Shown piece after piece: positions 41,878 to 50,542 of a stretch of 64,000 bases of DNA. Location: positions 1 to 64,000 of the forward strand of contig NZ_FOVD01000009.1 of the NCBI RefSeq assembly GCF_900115055.1, read 5' to 3'. The notes under the pieces are model-generated. The model was not told the DNA's origin. It made no database searches and was given only the letters and a program-made list of their open reading frames with translations. The translations under genes were made by a program, and so were the position numbers. This DNA comes from Chryseobacterium oleae (GTDB lineage: Bacteria > Bacteroidota > Bacteroidia > Flavobacteriales > Weeksellaceae). Positions within the stretch are counted from its first letter, which is position 1; each line of letters begins with the position of its first letter.

Positions 41878-42746
41878 GGCTGGGGCATTGATTTCACCTC
41901 ATCCAGGTATTTCCTGATGTCATTTTCCAGCTTCTGAGGGTATTCAAAATGAAGTTTTCCGGCTAAAGTTGTCCCGAGTTCATGCACAAGATCCGCGAAA
42001 GCATACAGTGCACGCCAGTTATCTTCCATATCACTTGCTGAGAAAGTAGCATCTACTTTTGTCCAGAGCTCTGCAGACAGGTGCTTTTTGAAAAGGCGAC
42101 CGTGTTTATTCGTAGTTATATTGTTCCAGTCGTGTAAGCTGGCAATATACCATTCGATGAGAGGCACCAGATAATCTGTCCTGATCACATCTTCGGACAT
42201 GAATTTAGCATAAAAAAGATCTCCGCGTTTAAGACATTTGGCCACATAAGTCGTATCCCACCAGAAATCATTCATCAGTTGCCGGAACTTCTGCTCTGTC
42301 GGCCGATGGATCATAATGGATTGGTAGGTTGGCGGTTTCAAATCCTTAGTCAGGTTGTCTTTATCCACCAAAACTTTATACCCTACATCCCAATCCTCGG
42401 GAAGAGTTTCTGCCTGAACTTCTTGTATAAATTCTGATGTTTGATACAGTTTAAAATCAACCTTCACATGATTGGTATACAGTACCATTTTCATCGCATG
42501 TTTCCCGTCAAAATAAGTTTCATCTTCTTCCACCATAGAAATGGGTTCGCCAAAAAGAGAGATCCATTGCTTATCGGTCACATATTCCTGCAAATTTTCA
42601 AAGACCAGCTCTACATCCAGGTCGCTGAAATCATCTACAGGCGCATAAGGATTCACCAGCGAACTGGTCAGCAGCACAGCACGGATGTCGGGATTATTTT
42701 CTGCCCAACGGATGATCTGTTCCAGTTTTTCTTCCCGCGCCTTCAT
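41874..42746 (-). CDS. AadS/ANT(6)-like aminoglycoside adenylyltransferase family protein
   Basis: 290 aa, similar in length and pattern to streptomycin 6-adenylyltransferases of Bacteroidota. The nucleotidyltransferase motif reads LTSSLVNPYAPVDDFSDLDVELVF, giving the D-x-D metal pair, although the usual GSR is SSL. Other matches: VDFKLYQ, FWWDTTYVAKCLKRGD, WYIASLHDWN and LGTTLAGKLHFEYP. Chromosomal relatives in Chryseobacterium may be intrinsic. Resistance cannot be concluded. Ends overlap the cholesterol oxidase gene by 4 bp. Confidence 0.75.
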   Translation of the reverse strand: MKAREEKLEQIIRWAENNPDIRAVLLTSSLVNPYAPVDDFSDLDVELVFENLQEYVTDKQWISLFGEPISMVEEDETYFDGKHAMKMVLYTNHVKVDFKLYQTSEFIQEVQAETLPEDWDVGYKVLVDKDNLTKDLKPPTYQSIMIHRPTEQKFRQLMNDFWWDTTYVAKCLKRGDLFYAKFMSEDVIRTDYLVPLIEWYIASLHDWNNITTNKHGRLFKKHLSAELWTKVDATFSASDMEDNWRALYAFADLVHELGTTLAGKLHFEYPQKLENDIRKYLDEVKSMPQP

Positions 42747-42755
42747 CGTTTTCTG

Positions 42756-43163
42756 TTAATAAGATTCTGAGATTTTCACCCGATACACATCAAGCGAATT
42801 TCTTTTAATAGATTCCACAAAAAAGCCACCTTCTTCAGGAATCACTTCTTTCAGATCAAAGCTTTTACAGTCTCTCGGCAACCCGGAAAATACTAAGGTA
42901 AACCAAAAATCCTGCATAAACGGCACAGCCGTCCAGTTGGGATAGATGGTAATATTTTCAGCATGAATCAGCTTACTTTTATGATCAGACTGATTGTCTA
43001 AAAGATAAGTGGAATTCCAGATCCTGATCAGGTTTCCTAAAAACGGTGATGCCGGAAAGCAGCAGTGTACAATGACCTGCTTCTCCTCTTCTATTTTGGT
43101 TTGAAGGGATTCCAGCAGTTCTTTTGCGATAATGGGTTTTACGAGTATTTCTTCAACCTCCAT
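42756..43163 (-). CDS. Conserved hypothetical protein
   Basis: 135 aa from MEVEEILVKPIIA (the frame extends to 43244 into repeat sequence). One compact beta-rich domain: VIVHCCFPASPFLGNLIRIWNSTYL, AENITIYPNWTAVPFMQDFWFTLVFSGLPRDC and FFVESIKRNSLDVYRVKI. I do not recognise the family. Ten bp separate it from the AadS-like gene, so they are probably cotranscribed. Confidence 0.65.
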   Translation of the reverse strand: MEVEEILVKPIIAKELLESLQTKIEEEKQVIVHCCFPASPFLGNLIRIWNSTYLLDNQSDHKSKLIHAENITIYPNWTAVPFMQDFWFTLVFSGLPRDCKSFDLKEVIPEEGGFFVESIKRNSLDVYRVKISESY

Positions 43164-43165
43164 AA

Positions 43166-43376
43166 ATGATGAGTAATAGGTAATGAGCGATGAGTAATGG
43201 TGAATTTTGCTTCGCAATTCAATTGTCAATGGTGAATTTTTCAATTCTGTTTGTAAAATTCACTATTCACATGACAATCGTGAATTTTGAATTTTGGATT
43301 CTGAATTTCTAAACATGCCGTTAAGAATTCACCATTCACTTGCGAAGCAAAATTCACCATTGACTTTATAATAATT
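43166..43376. repeat. TTGCTTCGCAAGTGAA repeat family, inverted pair
   Basis: The core occurs forward at 43203-43216 (AATTTTGCTTCGCA) and inverted at 43335-43354, flanking TTGACAATTCAC-type words (GTCAATGGTGAATTTTTC, TCACTATTCACATGAC). The pair could fold into a long hairpin, as REP/MITE elements do. TCTGAAGTC words follow at 43383-43430. Confidence 0.65.
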
Positions 43377-43431
43377 AATGACCTCGATAGTCTGAAGTCT
43401 GATATCTGCCATCTGAAGTCTAATTCACTAT

Positions 43432-44937
43432 TTAATATTCCAGTTCCAGTTTTTCTTTTGTATAATTTCTCACTTTCTCAGTAAGTTCAGCATTGTGGGC
43501 TAATTTCTGACCGTAAGAAGGGACCATTTCCAGCAGTTTGTCTTTCCACTCACCCTGCAGTTTTTCAGGGAAGCATTTTTCGAGAACGTTCAGCATGGCA
43601 TACACCGCTGTGGACGCACCCGGAGAAGCTCCCAACAGTGAAGCGATAGTTCCGTTTTTATTCACAACCACTTCAGTTCCGAATTCCAGTTTTCCACCAT
43701 CTTTTTCATCTTTTTTGATGATCTGTACTCTCTGTCCGGCTACTTTCAGTTCCCAGTCTTCTTCGTTGGCATCTTTGATAAATTCTCTCAGATGCTGCAT
43801 TCTTTGGGATTTTGTCATGGCTACCTGCTGAATAAGATATTTCGTCAGAGGAAGGTTATGCCACCATGCACCAAATAATGATCTTAAATTTTTTGTATTA
43901 ACACTTTCCGGCAGATCAAGATAACTTCCTTCTTTCAGGAATTTTGTAGAAAATCCGGCAAAAGGTCCGAAAAGAAGCGCTTTTTTACCATCAATAATTC
44001 TAAGATCCAGGTGAGGAACAGACATGGGCGGAGCATCTACAGTGGCCTGAGTATACACTTTAGCGTGATGCTTTTCTACCAGTTCCTGATTATGACTTAC
44101 CAACCACTGCCCGGAAACAGGAAAACCTCCGTAACCTTCACTTTCTTTAATATCTGAACTATCCAAAAGAGGAAGCGCATAACCGCCCGCACCGATGAAT
44201 ACAAAATCAGCGACTACTTCCTGTTTGTGATTGTGAATTCTGTCTTTCACTTTCATTTCCCACTTGCCGTCTTCTCTCGGATCAACATCTTTTACCTCGT
44301 GATAAAGGAAAACCTCAACATTCGAATCTTCCAGCAAATGTCTTCCCATTTTTCTGGTTAATGTTCCGAAATTGACATCGGTCCCCATATCCATTTTGGT
44401 AGCCGCCATCACTTCAGACTGATTTCTTTTGCTCATCACCAATGGAAGCCATTCTCTCAGCTGCTCATGATCCATAGAATATTCCATCCCGGAAAACAGA
44501 ACGGAGTCTGCCATTTTCTCATGACGCTTTCTAAGATATTCAGCATCTTTTTCACCGAACACAAGACTCATATGCGGACATGAATTGATAAAATCTTTAG
44601 GATCCTGAACATATCCTTTGGTCACCAGATACGCCCAGAACTGCTTTGACATTTCAAACTGCTCTGCGATGCTTTCCGCTTTGGTAATATCTACGGTGCC
44701 GTCTGGTTTTTCAGGAGTATAATTGAGTTCACAAAAAGCCGAATGCCCCGTCCCTGCGTTGTTCCAGGCTGCTGTACTTTCTTTCGCAAACCTGCCAAGT
44801 CTTTCGAATATGGCGATTTCCAGATTGGGATCAAATTCGTGAAGCAGTGTTGCTAAAGTGGCGCTCATGATTCCGCCGCCTATCAGTACAACGTCATATT
44901 TTGGTTTCGGTGTTCTGCTTGTAAGCGAGTGTGGCAT
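43432..44937 (-). CDS. mqo: Malate:quinone oxidoreductase
   Basis: 501 aa from MPHSLTSRTPKPKYDVVLIGGGIMSATLATLL. Peripheral inner-membrane FAD enzyme that oxidises malate to oxaloacetate and reduces quinone, replacing NAD malate dehydrogenase in the citrate cycle. Landmarks: GGGIMSATLA, AAWNNAGTGHSAFCELNYTP, VFIGAGGYALPLL, FPVSGQW and LLGASPGASTAVYAML. The frame opens further up at 45006 but family alignment supports 44937. Confidence 0.94.
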   Translation of the reverse strand: MPHSLTSRTPKPKYDVVLIGGGIMSATLATLLHEFDPNLEIAIFERLGRFAKESTAAWNNAGTGHSAFCELNYTPEKPDGTVDITKAESIAEQFEMSKQFWAYLVTKGYVQDPKDFINSCPHMSLVFGEKDAEYLRKRHEKMADSVLFSGMEYSMDHEQLREWLPLVMSKRNQSEVMAATKMDMGTDVNFGTLTRKMGRHLLEDSNVEVFLYHEVKDVDPREDGKWEMKVKDRIHNHKQEVVADFVFIGAGGYALPLLDSSDIKESEGYGGFPVSGQWLVSHNQELVEKHHAKVYTQATVDAPPMSVPHLDLRIIDGKKALLFGPFAGFSTKFLKEGSYLDLPESVNTKNLRSLFGAWWHNLPLTKYLIQQVAMTKSQRMQHLREFIKDANEEDWELKVAGQRVQIIKKDEKDGGKLEFGTEVVVNKNGTIASLLGASPGASTAVYAMLNVLEKCFPEKLQGEWKDKLLEMVPSYGQKLAHNAELTEKVRNYTKEKLELEY

Positions 44938-45294
44938 AATTCTAAAATTTACATCAAATTTCGGGAAAAGTTTTATAAGTATGAGCGGGTTTAACGATTT
45001 TAACACGTTAATTTTTATTGTTAAAACAGTTTCTGAACAGGCAAAAAATTTCTATGGATAAGGTCTATGCTTTCCTATCGAAACAAGCAATCAAATAGTT
45101 CATTGGTTTCCGGAAAAGCCTATCTATTGGCCATTTTAAAATTTTGCGAAAATCAGGGAGTCATCATCCAAAATATATTCTAACTTTTATATCTTAGCTT
45201 ATAATTTGCCTATACCACCCATATTTTAACCATTCACCTTTACAGGGTTTAATGGATAATCAATTTTGGGGATATTTGCTTAATACTTAATGAT
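44938..45294. other. Divergent intergenic region between mqo and the Xaa-Pro peptidase gene
   Basis: It holds a near-consensus -7 for mqo (minus GAAATTTG, 44962-44955) and the ATATTTTAACC element (45221-45231) shared with other hydroxyproline genes. No additional gene is seen. Confidence 0.4.
45221..45231 (+). promoter_or_regulatory. Candidate regulatory element ATATTTTAACC, copy 1
   Basis: It lies 74 bp before the peptidase ATG. The same ATATTTTAACC lies 84 bp before the AraC gene (51852), and a related ACTTTTAACTAAAC lies 82 bp before the deaminase gene (46917). Confidence 0.4.
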
Positions 45295-46692
45295 ATGTTT
45301 GAAAAGAAAGTGTACCTGCAACGACGTGCTGCCTTACAGTCGAAATTAAATTCCGGGATATTACTCTTTTTGGGTAATGAAGACAGCCCGATGAATTTTA
45401 AAGATAATATCTATCATTTCAGGCAGGACAGTACTTTTTTGTATTATTTTGGAATCAATGAACCTTCACTGGCGGCTGTTATCGATCTTGATGAAGATGA
45501 AACCATTCTCTTCGGAAATGAAATGAGTATTGATGATATTGTATGGATGGGCAGACAGAAAACGTTAGCCGAAAAAAGTGCTGATTCCGGTTTGTCAAAA
45601 ATTCTTCCGTTGGATCAGCTCGATAACTATCTCAAAAAATATCAGGATAAAAATCGTTCGGTTCATTTTTTACCGCCTTATCGCCCGGAAAATATAATTA
45701 AACTGACGAATTGGTTTAACATTCCTACAGATCAAATTAAAGAGCGCGCATCATTAAGCTTCATAAAAGCCGTTGTAGCAGAGCGTTCCATCAAATCACC
45801 TGAGGAAATTGCAGAATTGGATCGTGCAGCAGCAATCTCGGCGGATATTCATTTAATGGTCATGCAACAGGCAAAACCAGGAATGTACGAGCGTGAACTT
45901 GCCGCTAAAATACAAAGTGAAGCACTCGCTTCAGGAGGGAATCTGGCTTATCCGGTGATCTTAACCGTTCAGGGTGAAATTCTCCACAATCATTATTATG
46001 GCAATCAGCTTAAGGAAGGTCAATTGGTTTTAAATGATTCCGGAGTGGAAACCGCTTTAGGATATGCCGGCGATCTTACCCGTACTTTTCCTGTAGGCAA
46101 AACATTCAGTGCTGAACAAAAGGATGTATATGATATTGTACTGAATGCTTATCATCATGCTAAAGATTTATTAGCACCCGGTGTAAGGTATCTGGATGTG
46201 CATCTGGCTTCATGCAAAATTCTGGCACAGGGATTAAAGGACATCGGTCTGATGAAAGGGAATATTGATGATGCCGTAGAGGCTGGTGCTCATTCTATGT
46301 TTTTTCAATGTGGTACAGGTCATATGATGGGTCTGGATGTGCATGATATGGAAGATTTAGGGGAACAATATGTAGGTTATACCGATGATCTTGTTAAAAA
46401 TACAACCCAGTTTGGTCTTAAATCTTTAAGATTGGGCAAAGCACTCGAAGAAGGTTATGTGCTAACCGTTGAGCCGGGAATTTACATCATTCCTGAACTC
46501 ATCGACCGCTGGAAAGCATCGAATCAGTTTGCTGAATACATCAATTACGATAAACTGGAAACATTCAGAAACTTCAGCGGCATCAGAGTGGAAGATGATT
46601 TCCTCATTACCGACAGCGGAAGCAGAATGTTGGGTAAACACTTGGCCTTAACTACTGATGAAATCGAAGCAATCAGAAGCGAAGCTTATTAA
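45295..46692 (+). CDS. Aminopeptidase P family (M24) Xaa-Pro peptidase
   Basis: 465 aa. The N-terminal creatinase-like domain precedes a pita-bread M24 domain with NDSGVETALGYAGDLTRTFPVG, FFQCGTGHMMGLDVHDM, LTVEPGIYI and GIRVEDDFLIT supplying the two-metal ligands (Asp, Asp, His, Glu, Glu). It cleaves N-terminal residues or dipeptides before proline/hydroxyproline. Next to the hydroxyproline operon its likely task is to free hydroxyproline from peptides. Separated from that operon by a terminator, but it has a similar upstream element. Confidence 0.9.
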   Translation: MFEKKVYLQRRAALQSKLNSGILLFLGNEDSPMNFKDNIYHFRQDSTFLYYFGINEPSLAAVIDLDEDETILFGNEMSIDDIVWMGRQKTLAEKSADSGLSKILPLDQLDNYLKKYQDKNRSVHFLPPYRPENIIKLTNWFNIPTDQIKERASLSFIKAVVAERSIKSPEEIAELDRAAAISADIHLMVMQQAKPGMYERELAAKIQSEALASGGNLAYPVILTVQGEILHNHYYGNQLKEGQLVLNDSGVETALGYAGDLTRTFPVGKTFSAEQKDVYDIVLNAYHHAKDLLAPGVRYLDVHLASCKILAQGLKDIGLMKGNIDDAVEAGAHSMFFQCGTGHMMGLDVHDMEDLGEQYVGYTDDLVKNTTQFGLKSLRLGKALEEGYVLTVEPGIYIIPELIDRWKASNQFAEYINYDKLETFRNFSGIRVEDDFLITDSGSRMLGKHLALTTDEIEAIRSEAY

Positions 46693-46744
46693 AAATAAAC
46701 TCTCACAGTTCTAGCAGATGTAAGCATCTGAGATATTTAGTTGT

Positions 46745-46775
46745 GGTATTCTTTTTCGGAAGGATACCATTTTTT
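46745..46775 (+). terminator. Terminator after the Xaa-Pro peptidase gene
   Basis: GGTATTCTT (46745-46753) / AAGGATACC (46760-46768), one wobble, then AT6. Confidence 0.75.
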
Positions 46776-46937
46776 ATGTGCTATATTTCAGGAACAGTCC
46801 ATTTATCTATGCATTCTATTCAAATAGTCTAATTCCGGTCGGTATCGGTTAAAATCCAACAACTTAGATCTGAATTTATCTCTTAATTTTGAGAAAAGGT
46901 TCAACCAATCCTCCCAACTTTTAACTAAACAATGTTT

Positions 46938-46964
46938 TGATCAACTAAGCTTACAGGTTGATCA
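46938..46964 (+). promoter_or_regulatory. Inverted repeat operator candidate before the hydroxyproline operon
   Basis: TGATCAAC (46938-46945) and GTTGATCA (46957-46964), perfect arms with an 11-base spacer, 35 bp before the deaminase ATG. The position suits a regulator site, but no other copy is seen in the window. Confidence 0.4.
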
Positions 46965-46998
46965 GAGCCCATATATTAATCATAAAAAATAAGATTAC

Positions 46999-47922
46999 AT
47001 GAGTATACAATGGACTGGGGTTTTCCCTGCTGTAACTACGAAATTTACGGCGAACGATGAATTAGATTTTCCGGCATTTGACTTAAATATTGAAGCCCAA
47101 TTAGAAGCCGGTGCTGAAGGAATTATTTTAGGAGGGACATTAGGAGAAGCAAGTGTTTTAAGTGATGAAGAAAAAATAGAGATTTTAAAGCATACGTTAG
47201 AAATTGTGAATGGCCGTGTTCCTGTTTTATTAAATATAGCAGAGCCTACCACCAAAAGAGCCATTGCCGCTGCTCAAAAAGCTGAAGAAGCAGGAGCACA
47301 GGGCTTAATGCTGTTGCCACCCATGCGTTATTTAGCGGATTCTGATGAAACTCTTGAATACCTGACCGAAGTCGCTAAAAGCACGAAATTACCCATCATG
47401 ATCTACAACAATCCTGTTGATTATAAAATCGAGGTGACTTTAGATATGTTCGAAGAACTGGCCAAATATCCTAACATCCAGGCCATCAAAGAAAGTACCC
47501 GTGACATTTCAAATATCACACGTTTAATCAACCGTTTCGGTGACCGTTTTGCCATTTTCACAGGCGTTGATCCTATTGCGATGGAAAGTATCGTCATGGG
47601 TTGTGTGGGCTGGGTTGCCGGTTTGGTATGTGCATTCCCGAAAGAAACCGTTGCCATCTACCGTCTGGTAAAAGAAAACAGAACGGCTGAAGCTTTAAAA
47701 ATTCACCGTTGGTTTTTACCGATTTTAGAATTAGACACACATCCTAAATTAGTCCAGTACATTAAACTGGCCGAAGTAGGTACCGGTATCGGAACAGAGA
47801 GAACAAGAGCTCCACGTTTAGCCTTAAAAGGGGCAGAACGTGAAAAAGTTTTAAAAATAATTAACGATGGTATAGCGACCAGACCGGAACTGCCTGCAGG
47901 TAGTTGGGGTAAATTAGTTTAA
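46999..47922 (+). CDS. Pyrroline-4-hydroxy-2-carboxylate deaminase (DapA superfamily)
   Basis: 307 aa. Class I aldolase fold with the Schiff-base lysine in QAIKESTRDISNI, the tyrosine in MIYNNPVDYK and the LGGTLGEAS phosphate-site motif. DapA family members in hydroxyproline clusters convert pyrroline-4-hydroxy-2-carboxylate to 2-oxoglutarate semialdehyde and ammonia, and the neighbours supply the steps before and after. That context, not the residues, sets the function. First gene of a four-gene operon with 9-31 bp gaps. Confidence 0.88.
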   Translation: MSIQWTGVFPAVTTKFTANDELDFPAFDLNIEAQLEAGAEGIILGGTLGEASVLSDEEKIEILKHTLEIVNGRVPVLLNIAEPTTKRAIAAAQKAEEAGAQGLMLLPPMRYLADSDETLEYLTEVAKSTKLPIMIYNNPVDYKIEVTLDMFEELAKYPNIQAIKESTRDISNITRLINRFGDRFAIFTGVDPIAMESIVMGCVGWVAGLVCAFPKETVAIYRLVKENRTAEALKIHRWFLPILELDTHPKLVQYIKLAEVGTGIGTERTRAPRLALKGAEREKVLKIINDGIATRPELPAGSWGKLV

Positions 47923-47931
47923 AAACCAGAT

Positions 47932-49500
47932 ATGAACGGAAAAAATATTGTAGAAGGTGCTTATGTAGAAATTTACGATGGAAGCCTGAAAGCTGTTAAT
48001 CCCGCAACGGGATTAACGCTTGAAGGTGAGTTTGATAAAGCAAACGAAAGCCTTGTGAATGAAGCCTTACAATCTGCTACCAAAGCTTTCCAAAGCTACA
48101 GACATCTCAATAAAGATCTTAAAGCTGATTTCTTAAATGCTATTGCAGACGAAATTACCAATATTGGTGAAGAACTGGTCACCAGGGCTTCAGCAGAAAG
48201 TGGTCTGCCTTTGGGACGTTTGCAGGGAGAACTGGGCAGAACAACAGGCCAATTAAGACTATTTGCCAATCTTGTTGCCGAAGGTTCATGGGTAGATGCT
48301 ATTATCGATACCGCAATTCCCGAAAGACAGCCTTTGCTGCGACCTGATATCAGAAGAATGCTTGTACCGATAGGCCCTGTAGTTGTTTTTGGGGCAAGCA
48401 ATTTTCCACTGGCCTTTTCAGTTGCAGGCGGTGATACAGCATCCGCATTAGCTTCGGGCTGCCCCGTGATTGTTAAAGCACATCCTGCTCATTACGGAAC
48501 CAGTGCTTTAGTAGGTGAAGCCATTATCAAAGCGGCTGAAAAAACAGGAATGCCAAAAGGTGTTTTCTCATTATTATACGATGATGGATATACAATTGGA
48601 ACTGCTCTGGTTAAGCATCCTTTGACTAAAGCGGTCACTTTTACAGGTTCGTTTAAAGGCGGAATGGCCTTGATTCATCTTGCACAGCAACGTGAACATC
48701 CTATTCCCGTTTTTGCTGAAATGGGAAGTATCAATCCTGTTATTTTCCTTCCGGAGATCATAGAAAATCAGGCCGAAGAACTGGCTAAAAAATATGCAGC
48801 ATCCATTACTTTGGGAGCTGGTCAGTTTTGCACTAATCCGGGGTTATTGTTAGCCGTTCAATCACCGGCACTCGACAGCTTTATAACCTTTTTAAAAGAG
48901 GCTATTGCCAAAATTCCATCAGCGACCATGCTGACAGAAGGAATTGCCCATAACTATGAACAACTTTCTACTGAGATTGTCAATGAAAACGGTGTTGCCC
49001 TTTTATCGGCTTCAAGTTTAAAGAACGACGAACTTCAAAATCAATCTCAGGCTAAAATCGCCCAGGTCAGCGCCAGTCATTTCATCAATAATCCAAAGCT
49101 CCGTGAAGAAATTTTCGGACCTTACTCACTCTTGGTTGTGGCTCAGGATATGTCCGAACTCGAACAAGCAGTCGATGTACTGGAAGGACAGCTAACCATA
49201 ACAATAATGGCCGAAAAATATGAACTTCAGAATCACCGGAATTTAATTGATAAACTGACAGACAAAACCGGAAGGATAATCTTCAATGGAGTGCCAACAG
49301 GCGTAGAAGTCTGCGCTGCCATGCAACATGGCGGGCCTTTTCCAGCGACTAATGACAGTCGGTTTACTTCAGTCGGTTCTACAGCCATTCACCGTTTTGC
49401 TCGGCCATTGGCGTATCAGGATTGGGAACAGGAATTATTACCCGATGAATTGAAAGACGGAAATCCTTTGGGTATTTTCAGAACCGTTAACCAGAAATAA
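47932..49500 (+). CDS. Alpha-ketoglutarate semialdehyde dehydrogenase
   Basis: 522 aa aldehyde dehydrogenase. Catalytic cysteine in GAGQFCTNPGLLL and glutamate in VFAEMGSINP, the FGASNFPLAFSVAGGDTASALASGCPV nucleotide-binding region and TFTGSFKGG. The pattern is that of the NADP-preferring 2,5-dioxopentanoate dehydrogenase. It oxidises the semialdehyde from the deaminase to 2-oxoglutarate, which enters the citrate cycle. Nine bp downstream of the deaminase gene. Confidence 0.9.
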   Translation: MNGKNIVEGAYVEIYDGSLKAVNPATGLTLEGEFDKANESLVNEALQSATKAFQSYRHLNKDLKADFLNAIADEITNIGEELVTRASAESGLPLGRLQGELGRTTGQLRLFANLVAEGSWVDAIIDTAIPERQPLLRPDIRRMLVPIGPVVVFGASNFPLAFSVAGGDTASALASGCPVIVKAHPAHYGTSALVGEAIIKAAEKTGMPKGVFSLLYDDGYTIGTALVKHPLTKAVTFTGSFKGGMALIHLAQQREHPIPVFAEMGSINPVIFLPEIIENQAEELAKKYAASITLGAGQFCTNPGLLLAVQSPALDSFITFLKEAIAKIPSATMLTEGIAHNYEQLSTEIVNENGVALLSASSLKNDELQNQSQAKIAQVSASHFINNPKLREEIFGPYSLLVVAQDMSELEQAVDVLEGQLTITIMAEKYELQNHRNLIDKLTDKTGRIIFNGVPTGVEVCAAMQHGGPFPATNDSRFTSVGSTAIHRFARPLAYQDWEQELLPDELKDGNPLGIFRTVNQK

Positions 49501-49509
49501 ACAAATCTC

Positions 49510-50511
49510 ATGAGTAAAACATTTTTTTGCATAGATGCCCATACCTGCGGAAATCCGGTAAGGTTGGTAGCGGGTGGCGGTCCTCAGTTAGTGGGTACCA
49601 ACATGAGTGAAAAACGCCAGCATTTTCTTAAGGAATTTGACTGGATCAGAACCGGTTTAATGTTTGAACCGCGTGGCCATGATATGATGTCGGGAAGTAT
49701 TCTTTATCCTCCTCATGATCCTAATAATGATGTTGCGGTTCTCTTCATAGAAACCAGCGGTTGTCTGCCCATGTGCGGCCACGGTACGATTGGTACCATC
49801 ACCATTGCCATTGAAGAAGGCCTGATTCAACCCAAAGTACCTGGCATCATCCGAATGGAAGCTCCGGCGGGCTTGGTACTGATTGAATATAAACAGGAAG
49901 GTAAAAAAGTAAAATCAGTGAAGCTAAAAAATGTAGCCTCCTATCTTGCTGCTGAAAACCTGCAGGTAGAATGTCCGGATTTGGGTAAGCTTACTTTTGA
50001 TGTAGCTTATGGCGGAAATTTCTATGCTATTGTAGATCCTCAGGAAAATTTTCCGGGATTGGAACACTATACCGCTGCACAACTTATTACCTGGAGCCAA
50101 ACCATCAGAAAAAGAATCAATGAGCAATATACTTTTGTTCATCCTTTAGACCCAACGATCAATGGCTGCAGCCATGTACTCTGGACAGGAAAAACTATTG
50201 ACCCTGCATCAACCGCCAGAAATGCTGTTTTTTATGGAGATAAAGCAATCGACAGGTCACCTTGCGGAACCGGAACGTCTGCCCGTCTTGCGCAATGGTA
50301 CGCTAAAGGAAAATTAAAGCCGGGTGAAGATTTTATTCACGAAAGTTTTATCGGCAGCAAGTTTACGGGAAAAATTGAAGAAGAAGTGGAACTTAACGGA
50401 ATCAAAGCGATCATTCCAAGTGTAGAGGGCTGGGCTAAAGTATTTGGTTACAATACCATTAAAATTGACGCTGAAGACGATCCTTATGCACACGGATTTC
50501 AGGTGATTTAA
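49510..50511 (+). CDS. 4-hydroxyproline 2-epimerase (proline racemase family)
   Basis: 333 aa. Both catalytic cysteines are present: PMCGHGTIG and DRSPCGTGTSA, so it is an epimerase/racemase and not the one-cysteine dehydratase type. It inverts trans-4-hydroxy-L-proline to cis-4-hydroxy-D-proline, the first step of the pathway. N-terminus FFCIDAHTCGNPVRLVAGG is typical. Third gene of the operon. Confidence 0.92.
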   Translation: MSKTFFCIDAHTCGNPVRLVAGGGPQLVGTNMSEKRQHFLKEFDWIRTGLMFEPRGHDMMSGSILYPPHDPNNDVAVLFIETSGCLPMCGHGTIGTITIAIEEGLIQPKVPGIIRMEAPAGLVLIEYKQEGKKVKSVKLKNVASYLAAENLQVECPDLGKLTFDVAYGGNFYAIVDPQENFPGLEHYTAAQLITWSQTIRKRINEQYTFVHPLDPTINGCSHVLWTGKTIDPASTARNAVFYGDKAIDRSPCGTGTSARLAQWYAKGKLKPGEDFIHESFIGSKFTGKIEEEVELNGIKAIIPSVEGWAKVFGYNTIKIDAEDDPYAHGFQVI

Positions 50512-50542
50512 ATTAAATTTTCAAGACCATTAAAATAGAAGA

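Larger units (their letters stand above)
46693..46998. other. Intergenic region before the hydroxyproline operon
   Basis: 306 bp: the M24 gene terminator near 46745, then the shared TTTTAAC element (46917-46930) and an inverted repeat (46938-46964). No gene is seen. Confidence 0.4.

Noticed and set aside
46999..47922. Second dapA for lysine synthesis
   Set aside because: The gene is inside the hydroxyproline operon, where superfamily members act as deaminase. The true dapA is at 29566.
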